Positions 1 to 7,887 of a stretch of 29,303 bases of DNA are shown here, piece by piece. The stretch is from assembly GCA_933822405.4 (NCBI GenBank), contig CAKOGP040001313.1, positions 1 through 29,303 on the forward strand, written 5' to 3'. This stretch comes from Cylindrotheca closterium (Eukaryota > Bacillariophyta > Bacillariophyceae > Bacillariales > Bacillariaceae). The notes beneath the pieces are model-generated. The model ran no database searches and had not been told where the DNA came from. It saw nothing but the letters and a program-made list of their open reading frames with translations. Within the stretch, counting starts at the first letter, position 1. Each line of letters starts with the position of its first letter. A program made the translations under genes and the position numbers.

Positions 1-434
1 ACTCTTATCCCAACTAAAGCAAGTTTTATTAACGACTTTAAGGTTCATAGTATTAGGACTACGTTACGCCGAACAACTGAAGACTGATCGTCTCAGAGTA
101 TCGTAGGGTCTTTTATTATCTAACAGTAAGCAAAGAAGGTAGAGTAGCATGACAGTGAAAAGCTAATTACAAAGAGGTTGTAAAATGTTGGTAAACGGTA
201 AACAAGCTGAGTTGCAGCGCTCTGTATTTGACAGAGTGAAATTGAAGTCTAGGAATAGATAGTTATTAAGATTACCCTAGCTATAGTCCCGCCAACAAAT
301 CTTTTGGTTGGACGAAACGTATCGTGTCAATCGTCTGTCATCGCACGAAATTCATTTTACTATCATCATTCATCTTTTAAAAAAAAATATATATCATCAT
401 ATCGTCATCGCATCATATTTTATATGTGTGATTG
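1..434. other. Upstream intergenic region, no gene seen
   Basis: I see no convincing coding frame, tRNA or repeat here. The last 60 bases before the first gene are A/T-rich, with a run of A followed by TATATAT and several CATC repeats, as expected for a promoter and 5' leader. No discrete promoter element can be called with confidence. Confidence 0.4.
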
Positions 435-503
435 ATGTTGGAGGCATCATATATTAGAACGTACTCGTATCTGTATTCCCAAAGCCAGCCAACACTTCTC
501 AAA

Positions 504-2750
504 ATGAAAGAATCTTATTCCGTCACCAAGAACAACAAGAAACTTGTGTTTCTTCTTTTGCTTCAGCTAGGCTTGACTACGGCATTTCAACCACCACAGC
601 AACAACAGCAACAACAAATTCTGTCGCGCCATCGTCGTCGTACGAGATACCCGTGGTCATATATTTCCGCTGCTGCTAGTGGTGCTGCTTTGGTTGACGA
701 AACAAACGAAGAAGTAGAAGTAGAAGCAACGCAAATTTCATTCTCATCACCACATGCATGGGATGAACAATTTGAGATACTCCAATCGTTCCAAAAGAAA
801 TATGGACATTGGAACTTTCCACAGAATCCTCCTGAGGCTCTTGAGAAGGAATATCCAACACTGGTCAGTTTCTGTCACCATCAGCGCGTCGAATACAAAA
901 AGACCAAGCGGAGTACTACCAATCATTGGAGTACCCTGCGACTATTTGATCGCAACCTTCGTTGTCAGCACTTAAAGGAGCTTGGATTTGAATTCAATGC
1001 GCATGTTGCCAAATGGTATGACAAGTACCATGAGCTACTGCAGTATCGCAACGATAATCATGGGCGTATATATGTACCTGTGCCTGAGACGAAAGGGGAA
1101 GGAGAAGCGGAACAACATCATGGCAACAATAATCGCTCCCTGTACCGTTGGGCCAAGGTTCAGCGCGCAAGAAAGAGACGGAACAAAGCATACGAAGAAC
1201 TCTCCGACACCCAAGTCGAGCTACTGGATCGTATCGGCTTCGAATGGGAATCGGAACGTTACGATGTGTTGTGGATGGAGAAATACAACGAGCTAGTCGA
1301 CTTTCGTAAAAAACATGGGCATTGCATGGTCAAGCCAGGTGGGAAGCTTTATTTATGGATGAAGGAACAACGATCACGACGTGAGCAAAAACACTATCGC
1401 CTTTTTCCTCTCTCAAACGAACAACTACGATTGTTGGATAAAATTGAATTCCCATGGAAACCCGAGCTACGTGACTCTAGGTGGAACGCCAAATACAAAG
1501 AGCTCGAAGAATTCCAAAAGAAGCATGGACACTGCCAGCCGACTAAATCGCCAGATCGCACTCTCTACGATTGGTCAAGAGTACAGCGCAAAAAACGTGA
1601 GACAGGTGTTCTCCCCACGCACCAAATCCAATTATTGGACAAGATTGACTTCCCTTGGGAACTCAAACGCGTTACCTTTCGACTGATGGTTGCTAAACTT
1701 ATGACGTACTACCATCAGCATGGTCACCTTCGAGTCAGCCAAGATGATGAGGATGATGATGATGATTCAGAGCTCTACGAATGGATGGCATTGCAACGGA
1801 AACGTTATCACGGGATGGTCACTGTTTCGGGTAGTCCAATGACAGACGAGCAAATCGAAAAGATGGAAGAGACCAATTTTTGCTGGTCACAAGATTGGAA
1901 GGAGCGGGTGTGGCATGAAAAGTACACAAAGGTCGTCGAGTTCTATAAGGAACATGGCCACGTTCATGTTAAGAAGAAGGACTATCCAAGCATCTACAAT
2001 TGGATCCAAGTGCAGGAGGAACGGTACAAGGGAACGGAAGGCTACAAACCGTTGTCGGAAGAAGAATCGGAACTATTGGAGCAGATTGACTTTGCCTTCT
2101 TCGAAAACCGGCCGCGGATGTCGTGGAATACAATGTATGCGGAAGTGGAGCGATATCGAGAGGAGAATGACGGGCGGTTTCCGAATCACCGAGATGACCC
2201 GGAACTGAGCCGTTGGATGAGACAACAGCGCAAACGACTGAGAAGTTCGTATGGTCATGTTCCACTTTCGGATGAGCAAGCGTCAATGTTGAAGAGTATC
2301 GACTTTCCCATGTTGCCCAAAGGATTTGATTTGAGATCGTGGTGTGAAAGGTACGACGAGCTAGTGGACTTTTGGAAGCACCATGGGCACTTCTTGGTAG
2401 ATCGATTCGAAAACCCTAGACTTTATAAATGGATTGCTGTGCAGCGGAGTACACATGACGTCGCTTTTTCATATACACGGCCACCATCAAGATCAGAAAA
2501 GTATCTCTTGGATCGAATTGGCTTTCCTTGGACATCGGATCGTTATGAATTGGAGTGGCAAAAGATTTACGAGGAGCTTGTTCAGTTTCAACAAGAAACT
2601 GGTCATTTACAACCTAAGGTTGCGGATTACCCAAGCCTCTACTCATGGATGTGGTATCAGAGAGAAAGGTACCAAAATAAAGAATTGTCGGGCATGCCAA
2701 CACACCAAATCGATCAATTGAACAAGATTGGTTTTCGATGGACAGTATAG
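504..2750 (+). CDS. Nine-repeat helicase-associated (HA) domain protein with plastid-type presequence, copy 1
   Basis: The 748-residue product is built almost wholly (residues ~84-748) of nine repeats of 65-85 residues. Each follows the pattern W-x-x-x-Y-x-E-L-x-x-F-x-x-x-H-G-H, then L-Y-x-W-x-x-x-Q-R, then L-L-D-x-I-x-F-x-W, which is the helicase-associated domain (Pfam HA, PF03457) pattern. No helicase motor motif is present. HA domains are thought to bind nucleic acid, but function here is unknown. The ATG at 504 places a basic start and the hydrophobic stretch LVFLLLLQLGL directly at the N-terminus, ending TTAFQP, which resembles the diatom ASAFAP plastid-import junction. An in-frame ATG at 435 would add 23 residues. 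Repeat 5 carries an acidic insert (DDEDDDDD). The next gene is a collinear paralogue, so this is a tandem duplication. The HA assignment is firm; plastid targeting is inference. Confidence 0.85.
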   Translation: MKESYSVTKNNKKLVFLLLLQLGLTTAFQPPQQQQQQQILSRHRRRTRYPWSYISAAASGAALVDETNEEVEVEATQISFSSPHAWDEQFEILQSFQKKYGHWNFPQNPPEALEKEYPTLVSFCHHQRVEYKKTKRSTTNHWSTLRLFDRNLRCQHLKELGFEFNAHVAKWYDKYHELLQYRNDNHGRIYVPVPETKGEGEAEQHHGNNNRSLYRWAKVQRARKRRNKAYEELSDTQVELLDRIGFEWESERYDVLWMEKYNELVDFRKKHGHCMVKPGGKLYLWMKEQRSRREQKHYRLFPLSNEQLRLLDKIEFPWKPELRDSRWNAKYKELEEFQKKHGHCQPTKSPDRTLYDWSRVQRKKRETGVLPTHQIQLLDKIDFPWELKRVTFRLMVAKLMTYYHQHGHLRVSQDDEDDDDDSELYEWMALQRKRYHGMVTVSGSPMTDEQIEKMEETNFCWSQDWKERVWHEKYTKVVEFYKEHGHVHVKKKDYPSIYNWIQVQEERYKGTEGYKPLSEEESELLEQIDFAFFENRPRMSWNTMYAEVERYREENDGRFPNHRDDPELSRWMRQQRKRLRSSYGHVPLSDEQASMLKSIDFPMLPKGFDLRSWCERYDELVDFWKHHGHFLVDRFENPRLYKWIAVQRSTHDVAFSYTRPPSRSEKYLLDRIGFPWTSDRYELEWQKIYEELVQFQQETGHLQPKVADYPSLYSWMWYQRERYQNKELSGMPTHQIDQLNKIGFRWTV

Positions 2751-2814
2751 AGGAGGGTTGATTTATAGATACTTGGCTCTAAGTCCTATAAGTCCTATTT
2801 TTGCGTCAAGAATA

Positions 2815-2828
2815 GGTACACGTGTACC
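2815..2828. promoter_or_regulatory. 14-bp perfect palindrome containing a CACGTG core
   Basis: GGTACACGTGTACC equals its own reverse complement and contains the G-box/E-box core CACGTG bound by bZIP and bHLH factors in eukaryotes. It lies in the 286-bp gap between the two HA-repeat genes, about 210 bp before the second ATG, so it could be a promoter site for copy 2. A related GGTACAGT string follows at 2845. A regulatory role is inferred from symmetry and position only. Confidence 0.35.
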
Positions 2829-3036
2829 ACTGCACATTGCGATAGGTACAGTATAACCAACACCCGGTAGCATCTTTATTCTTCCTTACCTTGAATCTCA
2901 GTCAGTTTTGCGACTAGTTCGAATAACCGTCAATTTGTATAAAGCCGCACTTATTTTATTATTATATCTCTGAGTATAGGATTATTGGATGTCCATCATC
3001 ATCATCATGAATATCTCATTCTCATGTTCCCTCATC

Positions 3037-5196
3037 ATGAAGACCCTGGTATTTTCAGTTATGGCATCGACGATTCTTTTATTGCCTCAGCTAGGCTTGG
3101 CTACCGCATTTAAACCGAATCTTCCACCGCCTCCTGTATCCCACCGATACCCACAACAAGTATCACTTATTATGCACCGTCCTACGATATTTTGCCAACA
3201 CCAGTTATCGGCTGCTACTGCTGCTGCTGCTGACGAGAGCGAGGTAACACAAGTTTCCTCACATCATGACTGGGATGAACAATTTGAGGAGCTCCAATCG
3301 TTCAAGGAAGGTTACGGGCATTGTAACTTTCCCTATAATGCTCCAGTCGAACTCCAAGAGCAGTATCCAACCTTGGCAAGATTCTGTCGGGACCAGCGGT
3401 TGGAATACCACAATTACAAGTATAAACTCTCGAGTCAGAGTATTAGGCGGATGACTCTACCAAATTTTGATCGCACTGTTCGGTTGCGTCGACTGGACGA
3501 ACTTGGATTTGAATTCAATTCCAAATTAGCCCAATGGTATGACAAGTACCATGAACTACTGCAGTATCGTGACGACAATGGTCATCTTCGCGTGACAGAT
3601 GAAGAAAATCGCTCACTAAAAGGTTGGATAATAGCCCAACGCTGCATGCGAAAAGGAACCGAAGGATATTCGAAGCTTTCCGAAGCGCAAACTCTTCTGT
3701 TGGATAAGATTGGTTTCGAATGGGAGCCTAGGGACGATTTGTGGATGGCGAAATACATCGAGCTCTGTGACTTTCGCAAAAAGCATGGGCATCTGAACGT
3801 GCCACATACCTCATCGGTGTATCGCTGGATTTATCGTCAGCAAGCGCGACGAGCTGAAAAGAAAAATCACTCTCCTCTCTCAGAAGAACAGCTGCAATTA
3901 TTGGATGATGTTGATTTTCCCTGGATTCCAATTAGGTTCGACCGGAAATGGCAAGTGAAATACGACGAGCTAGCGCGATTCAAAAAGAACCATGGACACT
4001 GTCGACCGAGTGCATCGACTCATCTCAAAATGATCACTTGGTCACGGGTACAGCGCGAGAAACGGCGGAAAGGGCAGCTTTCATCGGAGCAAATTAGATT
4101 ATTGGACAAGATTGGTTTTCCCTGGGTATCCAATAACCCTCATCAGTTTCCTGCAATGTATCAACAATTGAATGACTATTATAAGAAACATGATCATCTT
4201 CGGGTCAGCCAAGATGATGATCCAGATCTCTACAGTTGGATGACCACTCAAAGGGAACGGTATCATGGGATTGGAACGGAACCACCAATGTCAGACTTGG
4301 AAATCGAGAAAATGGAAGATCTCCATTTCTGCTGGTCCCTTGATTGGAAATCTCGTGTCTGGCATGAAAAGTACACCGAGATCGCTGAGTTTTACAAGGA
4401 GCATGGCCATGTCAATGTCACCGAGAAAGAGAATCCCAGCCTCTACAATTGGATCCAGATGCAGGAAAAGAGGTACGAGGAAACGACGGGTCACAAGCCA
4501 TTGTCGCAAGAGGAATTGGAACTATTGGAACAGATCGATTTCCACTTTTTCAAAGGCAAACCTCGCATTGCATGGAATTCAATGTATAATGAACTGGAGA
4601 AGTATCGAAAGGTCAATGGCGAGAGGTTCCCAAATCACGAAGATGACCCTGACCTGAATCGTTGGATGAGACAGCAACGACACAGAATGAGAAGTGAATA
4701 TGGATCTGTGCCGCTTTCAGTGGAAGAAAAATCAATTTTGGAGAGTATAGAGTTTCCTATATTTCCCAAAGGGAAACATCGACGGATCTGGTATGAACGA
4801 TACGATGAGCTGGTGGAGTTTTGGAAAAAGCATGGCCACTTCTTGGTTGACCCAGACCAGCCTCTGAATCCTTGGATTGATAAGCAGCGTGGCAGGAACA
4901 GGGATACGTGTCTGGAAGCCAGACCTATATCCAAGTCGGAAGTCTATCTCCTAGACCGAATTGGTTTTCCTTGGGTATCAGATAGAGAAGATGTGGAATG
5001 GCAAATGCGTTATGACGAGCTTGTTCAATTTCGGAATAAACATGGACGTATGCCAGCCAACAGACTTGAGCCAAGACTCTATAGCTGGATGAGGTACCAG
5101 CGAGATAGATACTTTGGAATGAAGGGTAAGGATATTTCCGCCAACCAAATCAAGCAATTGGAAAATATTGGCTTTCGTTGGACAGGAAAATTCTGA
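3037..5196 (+). CDS. Nine-repeat helicase-associated (HA) domain protein with plastid-type presequence, copy 2
   Basis: This 719-residue protein is a collinear paralogue of the gene just upstream. Nine HA repeats run from residue ~77 to the end with the same signature (Y-x-E-L-x-x-F-x-K-x-H-G-H, W-x-x-x-Q-R, L-L-D-x-I-G-F-x-W), and repeats 5 to 9 match the corresponding repeats of copy 1 closely (for example SRVWHEKYTEIAEFYKEHGH beside ERVWHEKYTKVVEFYKEHGH). The ATG at 3037 gives a short signal peptide (MKTLVFSVMASTILLLPQLG) followed by LATAFKP, again like the ASAFAP plastid junction. The open frame also has an ATG at 2989, 16 codons earlier. No helicase or other enzyme domain is present. Expected role: nucleic-acid or protein binding, probably in the plastid; target unknown. 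Confidence 0.85.
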   Translation: MKTLVFSVMASTILLLPQLGLATAFKPNLPPPPVSHRYPQQVSLIMHRPTIFCQHQLSAATAAAADESEVTQVSSHHDWDEQFEELQSFKEGYGHCNFPYNAPVELQEQYPTLARFCRDQRLEYHNYKYKLSSQSIRRMTLPNFDRTVRLRRLDELGFEFNSKLAQWYDKYHELLQYRDDNGHLRVTDEENRSLKGWIIAQRCMRKGTEGYSKLSEAQTLLLDKIGFEWEPRDDLWMAKYIELCDFRKKHGHLNVPHTSSVYRWIYRQQARRAEKKNHSPLSEEQLQLLDDVDFPWIPIRFDRKWQVKYDELARFKKNHGHCRPSASTHLKMITWSRVQREKRRKGQLSSEQIRLLDKIGFPWVSNNPHQFPAMYQQLNDYYKKHDHLRVSQDDDPDLYSWMTTQRERYHGIGTEPPMSDLEIEKMEDLHFCWSLDWKSRVWHEKYTEIAEFYKEHGHVNVTEKENPSLYNWIQMQEKRYEETTGHKPLSQEELELLEQIDFHFFKGKPRIAWNSMYNELEKYRKVNGERFPNHEDDPDLNRWMRQQRHRMRSEYGSVPLSVEEKSILESIEFPIFPKGKHRRIWYERYDELVEFWKKHGHFLVDPDQPLNPWIDKQRGRNRDTCLEARPISKSEVYLLDRIGFPWVSDREDVEWQMRYDELVQFRNKHGRMPANRLEPRLYSWMRYQRDRYFGMKGKDISANQIKQLENIGFRWTGKF

Positions 5197-5671
5197 TGCA
5201 ACACACCTATCGAAATATTTCATTCTAGTGAATAAATCCTGTACCTTCAACTGTGTGCAACATTTGTTCAGATCTCGGGTAGGTACAGTTAGTTACAGTA
5301 GGGATGCCCTTGTTTTTGAAAGATGTTAGGTGATAATGGTCGTTGTGAATGGAGGGCAATACATAGTATGGAATGTATTTTGAAAATATGTCACACACAT
5401 TCAACATATGTGGCCGTTGCAGTAACCGCCCTAACCGCCCACTCGGATTTGAATCGGAGTCTATGGTCGCTCGAAACGGCCGGCCCCTAAGTAATACTAT
5501 CAATTAGGTATCCTCCAGCCTACCGGCTTTCAAGAATTTTGCGAAATCCCGCCCATCAAATCGATACCAGTCCAGTGAATATTAAAATAATACTGGTCAG
5601 TTGTCTTGCATCATCGAATTTTCTTTCTGTCAAACATAAACCAAGCAGAGTCGCCACACTCCAACCGCGTC
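5197..5671. other. Intergenic region, no gene seen
   Basis: No credible coding frame on either strand. A 9-bp direct repeat TAACCGCCC occurs twice in tandem at 5423-5440. The stretch must hold the 3' end of the second HA gene and the promoter of the next gene, but no recognisable element stands out. Confidence 0.4.
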
Positions 5672-7751
5672 ATGTCATCGACGGCTTTTTCGTTGATGGA
5701 AGTGGAATCGAAGTCTGAATCAAAATCAAGCATCGGTGGTGGATACGAAAATAAGAATAGATGGTCACCGTTCGCGTTGTCAAGCTCAAGTGGCAACATA
5801 ATGCCAAATAAGAGAGGGAACGACGACAAGGCCCTTACTTGCGATGCCATCACGAGAACGAATCGTCCAATTGACTTTGTCAATAACCTTGCCAACAACC
5901 ACTGTGTTGTGGAACAAGTGGAAGAGACAAACAAGGGAGCGGGTCATTCTCATCACATTGGCCAACACCAGGGTGATGCGAACGCGAATAATTTGAATCA
6001 AACCGACACTGCCGACACTCCAATATCACATCAGTCCAGGTCGTCATCTATGCAGGATGATGAGACGTTGCCGGATATTCTCATGGAGTTTGGCAGTCTT
6101 GTTGCTTCTGAGATTGAAAACACTGGAAATTTCAATGAAAACAGTCATTCTGCTGACAAGAAGATGACCCACAATAATGCAATTATTACTTCCAACTCGG
6201 ACACCCCTGATGACTCGAAAAATGTTCACCGCATAAGTTTCTCTGCATCAGCTTCAGGTTCGACAGAAGTAGTAGATGCAAAGTATGCCGAAGAACAGTT
6301 TTCGGACTTTACTTTGGATTCATTTTTGGATGTTTCCGCTGACTCGGAGCAGAGTGCCTTGCAGCCGTTTGATGAATTCGAATTCAGTGTTTCTTCAGAA
6401 GAAGACGATGATATGGATAGCATTAGTGGTGATCAGGGTAATGATAATGGTAAGTCCCAAGCAAGCCCGTGGTGCGGACTTATATTGGAATCAACCCCAG
6501 CCGGTTTAAATCACCAATGAATGAATCGATATATTATGGATCTCATGATTTATTGTCTCACGTCACCACCCAGAACCAAAGCCAAATGCCAACACTGACA
6601 ACAACAATGCAATCAATCCGACCAAGAGTATAGGTGCTCTGGATTCGCACGAAGACTCAGTGTCTACAGAATCTACCACTTCTTTGTCATCAGAAGAGGA
6701 AAGCACCAATAACGCTGCTGCGGAGAGTGGCAACAAGACCAATTGCGTATCTTCTTCCACTACTGCAACGACTACTGGAGCGAATGACAGCAACACCATT
6801 CACCGAAATCAGCAACGAACCGATCCGTTGGCTATAGCCCCAAGGCCATCCGATACCCCAATCTCGTTTCGCTCCAAAGAATTCCAGCAGTACCTTTCTT
6901 CTTTTCATTCCAATGAATCAAGACGAATCCGCTCTGCTTGCAAAGGCATAGATTCGTGTGAGCATCCACCGATTGGGACCTTGGAGGATCGCTTTGAAAG
7001 CGTGTTGGACAGACCGTTTCGATATTGGAAGGCATTGGACCAAGTCTTGGAGTATTCAAATCCTGAGTGGCTCAACTACCAACGTGGAAGGATGGTCCAC
7101 TACTTGATTCATTTTCTAGAGCTCAAGATTGGATTCCAAGACTACAATGTGGACCCGCCATCTCGGTCGTTGTCGACTGATGATCAGGAATCGAATGCTT
7201 CAGTTTCAAATGGTGGTGGTCAATTGATGCCATCCCCAGTTGTCGACGAAGCATGGAAAGCTCTTATTCTGGAGTCCCAGCTGTATGAAAAGATTACACG
7301 ATATCTTCAAGAATTCCATGGTCAACCAGTCTACCAATACATTCATTATTCGAGAGTCAGGACAGTGATGAACTCCAGTACAAAACGACAAGCCACCATT
7401 CCAGAAGAGCTCATTACCACTCAAAGTCTGTTTCAGGATTACTTTCACGAATTGATGCCTTCCTCCATCCGACAAGTTAGGACTATATTGCCCAGTCGAA
7501 GGTCTGTTCCAGCTTCGCGCTTCTCAAGAGCACAAACCAGAACCACCAATGCACAATTGGCTCCATTCCAGTGCACCCCCCTCACGGCTGCTCATAAGCG
7601 ACATGGCCAAATGCAAGCTCAAAAGCGTCTAAATCAAAACTACAATGATATGACTACTAGTCCATCTTCGGGAGGCCTGCGTGGACTGCAGGTCCTGAAT
7701 GTGAACGACGAGATGATGCCAACCAAAATCAAACACGTGGTGTGGTGCTAA
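5672..7751 (+). CDS. Two-exon gene for a 651-residue low-complexity protein of unknown function
   Basis: Join 5672..6449 with 6574..7751. The donor is GTAAGT at 6450 and the acceptor CACCACCCAG ends at 6573. The joined coding length is 1,956 bases (652 codons), and the frame entering exon 2 is open from the acceptor to the stop. The ATG at 5672 is the first in frame; the exon 2 frame has no ATG of its own near its start. Residues 1 to ~350 are Ser/Asn/Asp-rich and probably disordered. The C-terminal half (~358-520) looks folded and contains W-, Y- and F-rich helices, including VDEAWKALILESQLYEKI at ~483-500. That stretch is loosely reminiscent of the W-x-x-x-I-L-[DE]-[ST]-x-x-Y motif of glycine-rich-domain proteins, but the resemblance is weak. 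No signal peptide, membrane segment or catalytic motif is visible. The product is not recognised. Confidence 0.75.
6450..6573 (+). other. GT-AG intron (124 bp)
   Basis: The intron starts with a consensus GTAAGT and ends after the pyrimidine-rich TCACGTCACCACCCAG. It interrupts a codon after its first base (phase 1). Reading straight through gives a stop at 6518-6520, whereas removing it joins two long open frames. Confidence 0.75.
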
Positions 7752-7800
7752 ATACTAATAAGTATTCGGTCCACATGATGACCGATGCTCCACAGCCTAC

Positions 7801-7880
7801 TCATTTCATAATGCTATATCTATACTTTTAATCATTTCATAATGCTACATGTATACTTAATCATTTCATAATGCTATATA
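7801..7880. repeat. Tandem repeat of ~30 bp, 2.7 copies
   Basis: The unit TCATTTCATAATGCTA... begins at 7801, 7832 and 7861 (spacings of 31 and 29 bp), with small differences such as CTATATC versus CTACATG. It lies between the convergent 3' ends of the 651-residue gene and the TPR gene, so it probably falls in one or both 3' untranslated regions or terminators. Confidence 0.8.
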
Positions 7881-7887
7881 AACTTAC

